Source of the DNA: Dastarcus helophoroides
Taxonomy: Eukaryota; Arthropoda; Insecta; Coleoptera; Bothrideridae
Length of the DNA: 64,000 nt
Direction: 5' to 3'
NCBI GenBank assembly: GCA_028583605.1
Contig: CM053326.1
Location: forward strand, 35,000,931-35,064,930
Within the stretch, counting starts at the first letter, position 1. Every line of letters begins with the position of its first letter. Positions 49,167 to 59,945 of the stretch are shown here, piece by piece. The notes under the pieces are model-generated. The model worked only from the letters and a program-made list of their open reading frames with translations. It was not told the DNA's origin and made no database searches. The position numbers and the translations under genes are program-made.

Positions 49167-49501
49167 ATTTCTCCAAATTTTTAAATTATTTTGAAACTTT
49201 TCTTATTTAAAGTTTCGAACGAATTGTTTTTAAATTTGCTCCTTTTACTGACTTTTTGATTTTTTTTTAAATCGTGCCTTTTGTGCAAAATTTCACCTTT
49301 TTTTTAGTTTTTTGACGTTTTACAAATCTTCTACTTTTTAAAATTATAAATATTTTTGTGAAAATTCAGATTTTTTTGGACATTTTAACACAGTATTAAA
49401 AATTCGGCATTTCTCAAGATGTTACTCTAAAATTTTTATTTTGTTCACATTTTCGCCTCTTTTTTGAGAATTTTGCTTTTTTCAAAAATTTTGAGTTTTT
49501 T

Positions 49502-49669
49502 GAAATACAGGAACCTGTCCCCTGAAACCAAGAAAGATTAAAAAACACAACAAACGTGGCTCTAACGCGTTTCGACAGCCAAGCTGTCATCTTCAGAGAG
49601 ATACTGGTTTCAGGGGACAAGTTCTGTATTTCAATTTTTGAAGATAACCAAGGACCAGTCCGTTCCACC
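49502..49669 (-). mobile_element. Hammerhead-bearing short element, copy 4
   Basis: Read on minus it starts GGTGGAACGGACTGGTCC, runs through ACTTGTCCCCTGAAACCAGT, the hammerhead core, GTGTTTTTTAATCTTTC and TTTCAGGGGACAGG, and ends TGTATTTCA. The 5' end is complete, while the 3' arm is truncated. It lies inside the satellite array. Confidence 0.8.
49560..49600 (-). ncRNA. Hammerhead-ribozyme-like motif, copy 4
   Basis: Stem I CTCT/AGAG; core CTGAAGA; stem II GACAGC/GCTGTC, loop TTG; then GAAACGCGTT. Relative to the other copies both partners of one stem II pair have changed (T-A to C-G), keeping the helix. Confidence 0.72.
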
Positions 49670-51424
49670 TAACTTATCGAGTTTGTTGAAAATTCATTAT
49701 TTTTCAAAAATATGAAAATATTTTAAACCTTACGACGTATTTTGAAAATTTTGTTTCTTAAAAATTTCGATTTTTTTTTTTGAAAATTGCACCATTAAGT
49801 TTTGAATTTTTCGGAAAAACGATTTTTCCAAAATTTCATCTGATTTTAAATTTTTGACTATTTTTCAATATTTCGACTCTTCTAAAAATTGAATAAGATA
49901 TTTTTTTCAAAACTTAATTCTTTGAATTTTTTTTTAATTTTTGACTTTCTATGAAAATTGCCACATTTTTTAATATTTGGATTTTTCAAATATTTTCGAA
50001 TTTATCTAAAAGTTTAATTTTTTTGAACATTTCCACTCTGAAATATTTCAAAATTTCGAAATTTCTAAAAATATGGAATCTTTTGAACATGTCTTATTTT
50101 TCAAATTTTCGAATTAAAAGTTTGGACTATTTTTTTTAAATTTCGACTACTTGCTAAGATTTCAATTTTTGTTTTGAAAGCTTTGACTTTTAAAAACATT
50201 GACGTATACTTTTAATAATTGATTTTTTTTAAATTTAGGGTTTTAAAAGAATTCGAATTTCACAAAATTTTGCACTTTCTGGAAATGACAACTTTTTTTG
50301 AGGAACCTGGCATTTCCATTTTTATTAAGGATTTTGATTTTTTTGATATTTCGTTTTCTTTGTTGGCATATTTCGACATATTTTGAAAATTTCGAATTTA
50401 AAATTTTCCACACTTCCAAATTTTCAACTCTTCCAGAATTTCGTCTTTTTTTAAAATATCGACTTTTTCTGAAAATTTAGACTTTTGGGTTAAGTAGACT
50501 TCGCTGAAAAAATTTGGTTTTTTGTTAATTGAAAATTTGGACTTTTTTTTTAAGCAGATTTATAAAAAACCAAAATTTTGACTTTTGGGTTAAGTAGACT
50601 TCGCTGAAAAAATTTGGTTTTTTGATAATTGAAAATTTTGACTTTTTTAAGCAGATTTATAAAGCCAAAATTTTGAAAAATGTACACAGTATGCATTTTC
50701 AATAAAAAGAATTTTTCAAAAAGTTGAAGTTTTGCTAAAAATTCAAAACTGCGGGAAACCGAAATTTTGAAAAGGAGTCGAAATGTTCAAATCAGCTAAA
50801 ATATCTAAAAAAAAAATAATAATGATAAACAAAAGTCCCGAGAAATCTAAAATTCTTCAAAACATCAAAATACTTGTTACACGAAAAAAGGTAAAATTTA
50901 AAAAAAGTAGAAATAAGAATTTTCAAAAAGTCAAAATTTCGATAAAATGCAAAATGTCCAAAATGAAGTACATTTCGCGTAAGTGAAAATTTACAAAAAA
51001 AGAATCCATGTCCACATCCAAATTTTCAAAAAAAAATCGAAATTAAAAAAAAAGTTGCAATTTTCAAAAAAATTAAACTCTTAAAAAAACACTTTGAAAT
51101 GTTCAATAGTCAATGTTTTCAAAAAAGTCTTAGAAAAAAAAGTAAAAATATTCAAAAGGGGTTAAAATTTTTTAACAAATTTCGAGAAAAGTTGCAATTT
51201 TGAAAAAAGAAGATGGACACCTTCAAATATATCGAAATTTTGAAAAAAGTCGAAATTTAAAAATTTGAATTTTGAAAAAGGTCGAAATTTCCAAAAAAAA
51301 AACATTTTTTGTGTTCTGTTTTTTTAGTCGTCAAAAAGAAAATTAAGAAATAAAATTGTATAATTTTTCTTTTTCTGCTAATTGAATATTTTTTCCCAGA
51401 ACTGTCGGGGGAGGGGGGGGGGGG

Positions 51425-52570
51425 CAGAATTATTATTCATGAACTCCTTATTTTGGAAAACTAATCCAGCACTTCCAACCGGCCATGGGCTTCATAATGA
51501 CCGCATTTTGGTCAGACCTGGCTCACGTCCTTTTAATTTAAGGTCTTCATATAGGCAACCTTCGCGTTTTTGCCAATTCGATCCGTTACTCATGCATATG
51601 ACAATTCCTTTAATTAAATTAAACAGTTTCAGCTGGATGATCAAGTAGCGAAACTGGCTTTTTATATAAGAATAAATTACAGCTACCAGCTACACATCGA
51701 AGCGTAATTAATGACGATTACAGTAGACATCTGACCATATTAGGTAGGAAACGCAAATAACAATTGTGCGCACATCTTAAAATTATTTCACTTAATGATG
51801 TATCCAAATTTGCGTGTACTTGCAAAATCAAATGTTGCACTAGAAACACTTTTTCTGACGGAATAAAGGGACTAAATCGTGTACCATAGTGGCAAACAAA
51901 TTTAAAAGTTGCTCGACCACTCACTAACCGATACCTCGACACGTTAACGGCACCATAACATCAACTAAAACTCATGGGTCATGGTTGTTCCATAATATGA
52001 TGATCAGTGAGCAGTATTAGTCATCAGTTTGACTGCATGTTATACAACAATCTGCGGTTTTGTAATCGATTTGCAGCAGGTACTATTTGCTTTTTAACGG
52101 TCCACTCCTATCGTGTAACTGATAAAAATAATAATAGCGGCCGATTTAAAAACGAAATCTAAAGCGAGCGCAATTTCCGCAACATTGTCTGGGAGGCTAA
52201 TTTAAATATGCCACGATCTCGTTAATTAAAGCGAATATGGAATTCCCGAAATATTACGCTTTCCGTTAATTAGAGCTGAGCTAAACGAGAAACTGTATAC
52301 GCCATATTCATTTTAACGACTTTTAAGAAGGCAGCAATATTGATTCGACCTTTACTCGTCATAAAAATGAAAGTAATGAAGTCACTCATCGCCTCAAGTT
52401 AAGTTTACGAGGTACATAAACAAAATTTAGATCTGCTGTGACCTACAGAGACAGTGTACCTACATCCTACAACCTACAGCCTATAAACTACAGGTCACAT
52501 TTTACAAACTCAGCGGTCAAATACTTAATTACAAAATTTTATCTTTGGTGAAAGATTATTTGGAAGCAAG
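51425..52570. other. Unique intronic DNA
   Basis: No exon or element is recognised. The base composition is less extreme than in the arrays on either side. Confidence 0.4.
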
Positions 52571-52663
52571 TTTGTAATCTGTGATAACTGGCTTCCACTG
52601 CCAGAGTCAGTACAGGATATACTTCTTTCGGGATTGGACCGTGTCAAAGAACTACTAAAAGTG

Positions 52664-52703
52664 TTCGATGTTTCGCCCACCATCGTAGAGGGCTTCTTCA
52701 GGA
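52664..52703 (-). ncRNA. Penelope-type hammerhead motif, sense copy
   Basis: On minus: TTC pairs with GAA as stem I, core CTGAAGA, extra A, stem II GCCC/GGGC, then GAAACATC. The expected GTC before the cleavage point is ATC here, which would weaken stem III. Confidence 0.6.
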
Positions 52704-52930
52704 ATAAAGAAAAGAAGCAATAAATAAAAAGAGAAATATAAGGGAATATGCAAAATTGAAAAGGCCAATTTTAAAACATCAGAGCACGGTAACTCAGTAT
52801 GTCCACCATACCAGAGGCAAAACTCTTCTCAATTGAAAATTGGTACAAAGGATAAGAAAGTTTAGAGTGACGAAACTCTTCTGACAGGAAATAGGGAAAG
52901 GCAAACTTTATATATCATTCGTCTGGGCGA

Positions 52931-53505
52931 TCACTCCCGAAGATGTCCGATGGTTGGTTTCCAGATGGAGGAAAGCATGTAACTGTCGTCTCTGTTAATG
53001 TTTTTGGGGAATTTTTGGATTTCAATGGCCTCGCGTATCTTCCTATTATAGTAATTGCGAATATTGGATATAATTGAAATATTATCAAAGAGAATCTTAT
53101 GTCCGGTCTCATGTTGACGTTTCGCAATGGCTGATTGCGAAAATAAACCAGACCTAAGACCTCTTTGGTGCTCGGATATTCGCGTCTTAAATGATCGCCC
53201 CGTTTCTCCGATGTACACTGAACCACAAGAACAAGGGACCCTGTACACACCATTAGAACAAAAGGATGAAAATTTGTCTTTGAGAGAGAGGAGGAGCTGT
53301 TGGATCTTTGAGGATGATGAAAAAATGGGTTTAATGTTGTGTTTTCTCAATAATTTTCCGATTTGATCTGTTACTCCGTGAACATAAGGAAGAAAGCCTT
53401 TAGAAGGAATTACTGAATTCTGAAGAAGCCCCCTACGATGGTGGGCGAAACGTCGAACACTTTTAGTATTCTTTAATACGGTCCAATCCCGGAAGAAGTA
53501 TATCC
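52931..53505 (-). pseudogene. Penelope-like GIY-YIG endonuclease remnant
   Basis: The C-terminal part of a Penelope-like retroelement protein. It has a linker with GFLPYVHGVTDQIGKLLRKH, then the GIY-YIG endonuclease with GVYRVPCSCGSVYIGETGRS, a conserved R and EH (RISEHQRGL), a SAIAKRQHETGHKI stretch, and a C-terminal tail ending IGHLRE at 52931. The reverse transcriptase that should precede it is absent. The frame instead runs back into the inverted terminal repeat, so the copy is 5'-truncated and its apparent N-terminus (53505-53400) is not protein. The domain itself is open and looks recently inserted. Confidence 0.88.
53418..53457 (+). ncRNA. Penelope-type hammerhead motif, inverted copy
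   Basis: On plus: core CTGAAGA, extra A, stem II GCCC/GGGC, GAAACGTC followed by GAA. Stem III ACGT is the intact short palindrome; stem I is weakened (ATT instead of TTC). Confidence 0.6.
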
Positions 53506-53558
53506 TTTGTAATCTGTGGTTCACCACCTTCCAATAGGATTAGTATACAGTGGCTACA

Positions 53559-55879
53559 TTACCTAAAGTTACACAGACCGCTTTTGAAATATTTCGATTT
53601 CGAAGTGACCCTTATATCCACCATGTCCTCATGGTCCTCAACTCGTCTGCAGTGTTTGCAATCCCCACAAGGTCTTCTGGACAAAGCGTCAGTGTTGTTT
53701 TGCTGTCGTCCCGGTCGATGATGCACCTTAAAGTGATACGGCTGAAGCCTTTCTAACCATCTACCCGTCTGTCCCTCTGCATTCTTCATTGGGAGTATGC
53801 AAGAAAGAGCCGAATGATCTGTCCTGATGAGGAATTCTTGCCCGTACAAATACTTGTGAAAGTGTTCCACGGCCTTCACTATCGCAAGTAGTTCCTTCCT
53901 GGTGGTGCAATAGTTCCTCTCCGGCTTCGTCAGGATCTTGCTGTAATATTCGATCACTCTTTCTTCACCTCCTTGAACTTGGGACAGCACAGCTCCAATG
54001 CCGACGTTGCTGGCATCTGTGTCTAACACAAACTTCCCATCTTGCTGAGGATAAGCCAAGATAGAGCTTGTGCACAAGGCGGACTTCAGTTTTCGAAAAG
54101 CGGTATCACAATCGGGAGTCCAGACATAAGGCACTCTTCCTTCAGTTAGTCGGTGTAACGGCGCAGCGATGATGGCGAAGCCTTTCACAAATCTCCTGTA
54201 ATAGGTGCATAACCCAAGGAACTTCCTCAGTTCATGTTTATCTTTGGGTTTTGGCCAGTCACGGATTGCTTGAGTCTCGCGTGCCACAGTAACCTTGACT
54301 CCTGTGTTCACTGTTGCCTGCACATTCCTTCCATCCACGCTGGCTTCCACCATCAAACTCTCCTTGGTCCTTTTTATCTGTTTGATTGGAAGAGTTTTGA
54401 TGACTGGTTGCTTAACATTAGCTAGTGAGTTCCTCTTCTCGACGTGTTGTTTTCTTACTGTGATACTTGTCGACTTCTTGGGGGTTGACCTGCAGTCCTT
54501 TTTAAAGTGCCCCGGTTTGCCACAGCTGTAACATGTTATGCTTTTGCTGGATCGACCTTTAATAGCTCCCAGCAGTTCTTGAATGCTTGAGTTCATTTCC
54601 TTCATGCTAGCGATTATGTTTGCGTTCATTTCCTTCATTTCCTTCGCGTTAGCGCTTATATTCGCGTTCATCTCCTTTATGTTAGCGCTCATGTTCGCAA
54701 GATCAAGGTCATTTGCAGCCTCTTCGATGTCGGCCTTCCTGATTCTCCGTGACGCCTCTGGCTCCGAAATCTTATAAGCAGCTTCTACTTCCAAAGCTCT
54801 AATCAGTGCCTCCCTTGATGTTCGGAAGTTTGACAAGAGTATCACTCCCTGGACTTCCGAGTCTCGTATTCCTTCTATGAAAATTCTAGCTGTGTAAAGT
54901 TCCAAAAATTCAGTTGGTGCTATTGGATAAGCTGCATGTGCCAGTCTTTTTACGTCCGCCTCGAATTCTTGCTCATCACTTTTCTGCTTCCTTACTAGTA
55001 GTTGCGACTAGGCCACTTGTGGCAAATGATGGTCTCCAAATTTCAGCTCTAAAGCCCTAACTAAATCTTCATAGTTAGCTAGTTCATAGTCAGATAGGGC
55101 GCGGAGTAGTTCCAAAGCTTCTCCGCGCAGGGAAACCACCAATGAGGTCGCGTTTTCGTCTTCGGTCCATCGATTGACTCTAGCAGCAGCTTCGTACTGT
55201 ATTCTGTAAGTCTGGAAGGATGTTTTCCCATCATAGGTCGGAGGTTTCACCTTTTGGGAAGAAATAGCAGATACACTTTCGGATTCGTGTTGTATGGCTT
55301 GTCCACTTGGTAACTTCTTCATGTTATTTTCGATGTTGCTGATCTTCTTCTGTGTTGCATTTTCCAAATCAAGAAGCTTGCTGTTGAATTTTTCCTTTAC
55401 TTCTCCAATTTCGTCCCTGACTTCGCCAATCTCTTCTTGCATTTCTTCTCTCATTCCTGTAATTTGTTCTTTCACTTCTTCTTTCATTTCTTCTCTCATT
55501 CCGGTAATTTGTTCTTTCACTTCTTCTTTCATTTTTTCAGCGTCTACTCCCATTTTTTTACTTATATTTGCTAGTAGACTATGCAATTCTTGTTTTTCTG
55601 CATTCCTTTTCTGATCTTCTTCTTGTTTTTCTTGTCGTCTTCGTTCTTCCTCCTGTTCTTTTTCTTGTCGTCTTCGTTCTTCATCCTGTTCTTTTTCTTG
55701 TCGTCTTCGTTCTTCCTTCTGTTCTTTTTCTTGTCGTCTTCGTTCTTCCTCCTGTTCTTTTTCTTGTCGTCTTCCTTCTTCCTTCTGTTCTTTTTCCTGT
55801 CTTCTTTGTTCCTCCTTTTCTTTTTCTTTTCCTCTTTGTCTTTGAACATTGCTAATAACGCTTGCAATTGTTGTTCCAT
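53559..55879 (-). pseudogene. Gypsy gag-pol remnant
   Basis: Gag begins MEQQLQALLAMFKDKE at 55879, followed by an E/K/R/Q-rich coiled-coil region with repeats, a capsid-like part (PPTYDGKTSFQTYRIQYEAA, SLRGEALELLR) and a CCHC zinc knuckle (CYSCGKPGHFKKDC). Next comes the retropepsin start GRNVQATVNTG, with Asn where the catalytic D-T-G has Asp. From there it jumps in frame to the end of reverse transcriptase (WPKPKDKHELRKFLGLCTYY) and RNase H (FVLDTDASNVGIGAVLSQ, TRKELLAIV, IRTDHSAL, NNTDALSRR). About the first two thirds of the reverse transcriptase is deleted. Other lesions are a shift near 55810 and an in-frame TAG at 55010-55008. Confidence 0.9.
55629..55793. repeat. Five 33-bp tandem repeats in gag
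   Basis: Five near-identical 33-bp units encode 11-residue repeats of the type RQEKEQEEERR, a charged helical segment of gag. The opposite strand gives a spurious hydrophobic Phe/Leu/Ser frame. Confidence 0.9.
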
Positions 55880-56047
55880 TTTGGCCGATTTTATCTCGTA
55901 TCCATAAAGCGTTTTAGAATGTTCAAGATTTTACTTGACGCTCCCCGTATAACTATTTAACTGTTCAAAACGTCCGAGATAAAGTCAACTGCGACACCTG
56001 GCAGGAACTTTTTTTTTTGAGTAATAAAGCACAATCCACGAATAATT

Positions 56048-56062
56048 CCGCTTCTGACACCA
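56048..56062 (-). other. Primer-binding site, tRNA-Leu type
   Basis: TGGTGTCAGAAGCGG lies 2 nt inside the 5' LTR. TGGTGTCAGAAG is complementary to the CTTCTGACACCA 3' end of insect tRNA-Leu, which would prime minus-strand synthesis. Confidence 0.75.
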
Positions 56063-56064
56063 AA

Positions 56065-56440
56065 TGTTACGTGCGTTATCGGTTCGAATTGAGACACGTG
56101 ATGGATTATATTACTTTATTACCAAATTAACTCTGCACACTTCAACTGAACAGTAACTCACTACTTATTTACTAATTGCTAACCCACTAACTACACTGAC
56201 TTCTAACTGACTGACTCGAGGGAAAGCTGACCGCCTTTTATAGTTTTGGCCCCCCCGGCTTCTAGAACTTTTCGGCAGATAAGGCTTATCGTTCAAATTT
56301 CTGGAACGCTTATCTGCCATTTGTGTCGTTATCGCGGCCGCTTTCCCCTTATCAGATCGTTCTAGAAACTTTTTTTTTTCATTTACTAAATTATACAATT
56401 CTATTCTAAGTTATATTTCATCTATTTACGTTGCGTTTCA
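56065..56440 (-). repeat. Gypsy 5' LTR
   Basis: 376 bp, starts TGAAACGCAACG and ends GCACGTAACA (TG...CA). It has the TATAAAAGGCGG promoter box, initiator-like TCAGTCAG, GCGGCCGCGATAACG and GATA-type motifs seen in the solo LTR. The solo copy starts TGTAACG, so one end base has mutated here. Confidence 0.88.
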
Positions 56441-57220
56441 ATATCAATATTTTCTTCAAAATTTGTTTTCTTATAAATTTGATTATTTAGATTCATCGAC
56501 CTTTTTTCAAAATTTCCTCCACTTCTTTTGCGGAAAATTTTAATCTTTTTTTCAAATTTTATCAATTGGTGGAAGTTTTGATTTTTTGAAATTTCGACTT
56601 CTTTTGCAATTTTATTTAATTTTGACACAAAATTTCAATCTTTTCTCAAAATTTCGATATTTTTTTAATTTTTACTTTTTTTGTAAATTCCATTATTTTA
56701 ATTTTTTCTTGAAAACTTCCGGCTTTTTTCAAAATTGTCTCCGCTTGTTTTTAAAAATTCCGATCTTTGTTCAAAATTTTGTTGATTTCTCGAAGTTTCG
56801 ACTTTTCAAAATTTCCTCCACTTTTTTTTGTTGGAAATTTCGATTTTTATTCAAAATCCACAATTTCTCGAAGTTTTGATATTATTGGAATTGCTGCCCC
56901 CCCTACTACCCCCCTCGGTACGCCCATGAATTTTACTTTTATTTTCAATTTCGACTTTTTTGAAAAGTTGGATCTTTTCAAAATCAGGATTTTATTTTAA
57001 ATTTTCGACTTTTCATCATCGAAATTCCGACTTCTTCAAGTTTAGACTTTTTTCAGAATTTGAACTTTCTTCAATAGTTTCATCTTTTTTCGAAATTCCC
57101 GTCTTTTTTTTAAAAAATTTCGACTTACTTTGAAAATTTCCAATTTTTATTTTCTAAGTTTTGACCATTTTTTTTTTAATATTGACCTCTTCTTGAAACT
57201 TGATTTTTTTTTAATTCGTC
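56441..57220. repeat. Diverged satellite-like array, T-rich on plus
   Basis: Degenerate short repeats. At 56888-56931 they are interrupted by a C-rich CCCCCCTCGGTACGCCCATG end, like the right terminus of some hAT-like elements; no left partner is seen. Confidence 0.6.
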
Positions 57221-59215
57221 ACTGTGACATTTTGATAAAAGTTCGATTTTCTGTTAATCATCTGACTAAAGTGCGCGTTTATAGCTTTAATGAATTGTAT
57301 AAAACGAATTCGAAACATAACTCAAATTTGATTTTAAAAAGGAGTATTTTTAAAAGTTTTATCGTATCATTGAAAATTAGGTGTCCTTAAAATTAATTCT
57401 TTATAGATAATTATTAACCTCATAATATTTAGCAGATCATAATAACTTATTACCACTTACTATGTCAGTTACAATTATAATACGTTAATTATATATCACA
57501 ATACCCTAAATACAACTTTCATTTTAGAAGTTTGTTGATTTTGTATGTCATCGTTGTCCATGATACGATAAAGCTTTGAATGCAACTCGATTATTAGCGA
57601 TTTAAACAATCTCGGATGTAGCCAGACGACTCGACTAACGCCTCGTCGCCTGGCAACGTCCTCGATTATTATAAATCGCATAATAATCTCGTTACATTAA
57701 TAGCCATAAACTGAAGGCAGTTAAAAAAGAACTGCTTTATCGTTTATTTAAATATAAAAACTTTTTTTAACCTGAAATGTACTTACGCTCGAATCCATTG
57801 ACTTAAATAAGATTTTCGATACGCCCAAATATTCTCAAATAATACAAGTGAGTACATACAACACTACGTTTTAAACTTATAACAAATGATATAAAACACT
57901 GGATATGTTTACGTTTTAAAATTTAACATTGTCCATTCCATATTACGATAAATATTACGTAATTTTAAATTCCGACACATTTAGGCACTTAATTGGGAAA
58001 CTGCAACCAAAATTCTTTACAGATACACTACTAGAGTAGTAATTTAGTTTTAATATTCAAGTACCAAAATAATGCAACCTTATCTAATCTGCGGTTATCT
58101 ATTACATTGCATGCAGTAACAAAAACAACTTTTTTGGGCATCCAAGAGCCGTTATTATCTAATCTACTCATAATATTGCTTTTTCTAATCAATATTAGCA
58201 GGAGTATTTCTATAATTATTGCGCTTAGATACAAGATGATTAATTTATTGAAATTTTCCGCATCGAATTACCCAAACAAAAATGTGTTTCGCTGTACTTT
58301 TACATAATATTTGTAATTTGTACGAAAATTGAACATTCCAAACAAACTGCGTAATCCATATCGTATCCAACAATTAATTCGGAACGTATATGATTTATAA
58401 TAATTACGAACAATAAGGTTGTATGATTCATTGGTTTAATCAATTGATCTATTTAAAATTGTGTCTAGAGGTCAAACCAAATCAATGTACTAGGTCTACA
58501 GAGCGAGGAAGAAAATCGGGCTTAAAACAACTTTTACCATTTTAATAATTGAGAATTTTATTACACATTAAATATTCGACCAATGGTTTTTGTCGTTTTT
58601 ACGATCTCAGATAATTAACATTACGCAAAAATGAATTAAGTCGTAAAACTTAAGATTTCAAATCTTACCATATGAAGGTAGAATAATAATGTGCAATTTT
58701 AAAAAATGCGTTTTACTTTCACTGAGTAAAAGCCCCGCGTTCAAATAAAACAAAAGTGCATGGCAATTGATACAGCAATCTCTCTGCAATTATTCTTCAT
58801 TAAGGGGAATTGATACTTAATAAAGTAAATTTTATACATTTTAATAATTAATCGGTGAGAGATTTAATGAAAGGGATTTTCGCTTTAAATTCGTTATGAG
58901 GCAGTGGGAAAATAAATAAAAATTGAATAATAATATTTACAAACATTAGTAAGTATTCTACGCAGAAGCGTTTCAACCGGCGTGTATTATTGCGTGTCCA
59001 AACGCAGGCGAACGAATGTTGGAGCGACTAAATTTGCACTCGATAAAAATTTTAATTCACTGATATTGATTTTCGATTTTTTTTTCCTTTAATCTGGACG
59101 GCACTCACTCCATCTGCAACCTCGGGAACAGGCATGTAGCCAACGAGAGGCCAAGAAGATTCCAAACCTCTCCGAAATCCCAAGTAGATTACAGTATAAG
59201 TTGCAAAAATATATT
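57221..59215. other. Unique intronic DNA
   Basis: No exon or transposon is recognised. Frames here are short and unlike protein. Confidence 0.45.
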
Positions 59216-59390
59216 TTTTTTGAAAATTATATATATTTTGGAATACAAATCGTTTCTGGAAAATTTGATTTAAAAAACTAGATTTTCAAAAAAAAACTCG
59301 AATTTTTATTGAAGTGGAGAAATTTAACAAAAATAAATTCGTTTTGAAAAGAAAGTCGAAAATTGAGAAATTTTAAGATTTTTTTTGCGA

Positions 59391-59603
59391 TTATTTTACG
59401 GCAAGCGCCGCCTCTCGCATCCTAGTTTCCACTGCCGTCGGTTGAGGCACGAGATTTTTCGCCTCCATAGCCTCCTGCACATCTTCCTTCCAGAAGCGCT
59501 TTGGTCTACCCCTTCTTCGTCGATTACGCGGACTCCATTCTCATATCCTTTTGGGCCATCTTTCTGTAGACATTCGTTTCAGATGCCCATACCACTTCAG
59601 CCG
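59391..59603 (-). pseudogene. LINE 3'-terminal coding fragment
   Basis: On minus it reads RLKWYGHLKRMSTERWPKRI, a TGA, then EWSPRNRRRRGRPKRFWKED and VQEAMEAKNL.P, ending AALAVK and TAA at 59391. This is the conserved C-terminal end of insect LINE proteins (the RWPKRI...RGRP..W motif). Only about 70 codons remain, inside satellite-like DNA. It differs from the 17.5-kb and 43.5-kb LINEs. Confidence 0.78.
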
Positions 59604-59945
59604 TTAAGGTAAGGGTCAAAATTTCGACCGAAAAACGAAAACATTGATTTGTAAACTGAAAAATTTTGAGAAACAAATCGTTTCCAGAAATTTGGATTTA
59701 AAAAATCGATTTTCAGAGAAGACGAATTTTCCGTTTTTAATAAAATCGAAGTTAAAAATACAATTTTTGAAAAAATAGTCTAAAATATGAAAAAAGTCCA
59801 AATAAGTCGAAATTTTGGAAATAACTTGCAGTTTTAAAACTCGAAGTCGAACATTTAAAAAAAAGTCGGAATATTGAAAAAGGGATCAAAATGTTAAAAT
59901 ATTTTAAAACTTTCAAAAACTATAAATTGTTACGGTTTAAATTTC
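59604..59945. repeat. Diverged satellite-like array, A-rich on plus
   Basis: Degenerate AAAAGTCGAAATTTT copies, also present just left of the LINE fragment (59216-59390). Confidence 0.5.

Larger units (their letters stand above)
47780..51340. repeat. Diverged satellite-like array with inverted halves
   Basis: Degenerate short repeats, T-rich on plus to about 50600 and A-rich from about 50700 to 51300. A large palindrome lies at 48794-49166 and a hammerhead element is inserted at 49502-49669. A near-identical phrase (GACTTTTGGGTTAAGTAGAC) is duplicated at 50481 and 50579. The block ends near a G12 run at 51413-51424. Confidence 0.6.
52571..53518 (-). mobile_element. 5'-truncated Penelope-like element with inverted ends
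   Basis: A 13-bp direct repeat, TTTGTAATCTGTG, borders the element at 52571-52583 and 53506-53518. Inside, about 87 bp at 52615-52702 is repeated in inverted orientation at 53419-53505. Landmarks are GGATATACTTCTT.CGGGAT, TAAAAGTGTTCGA and CGCCCACCATCGTAG. The coding remnant between them is on minus. Terminal repeats containing a hammerhead motif are a known property of Penelope-like elements. About 31 bp of extra sequence sits between the left duplication and the left repeat. Confidence 0.85.
53559..56440 (-). mobile_element. Deleted Gypsy (Ty3-type) LTR retrotransposon
   Basis: Reading on minus: 5' LTR (56440-56065), primer-binding site, gag, a protease stub joined to the late reverse transcriptase, and RNase H. 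Integrase, envelope (if any) and the 3' LTR are missing; the sequence stops close to the Penelope-like insertion. The 5' flank abuts a satellite array, and the same LTR family left a solo copy at 3433-3778. Confidence 0.88.

Noticed and set aside
55581..55907. Hydrophobic Phe/Leu/Ser frames on plus
   Set aside because: They are the opposite strand of the 33-bp gag repeats.
56888..56931. C-rich hAT-like terminus paired with the G run near 51.4 kb as one element
   Set aside because: The two ends do not form matching inverted repeats and no 8-bp duplication is seen.
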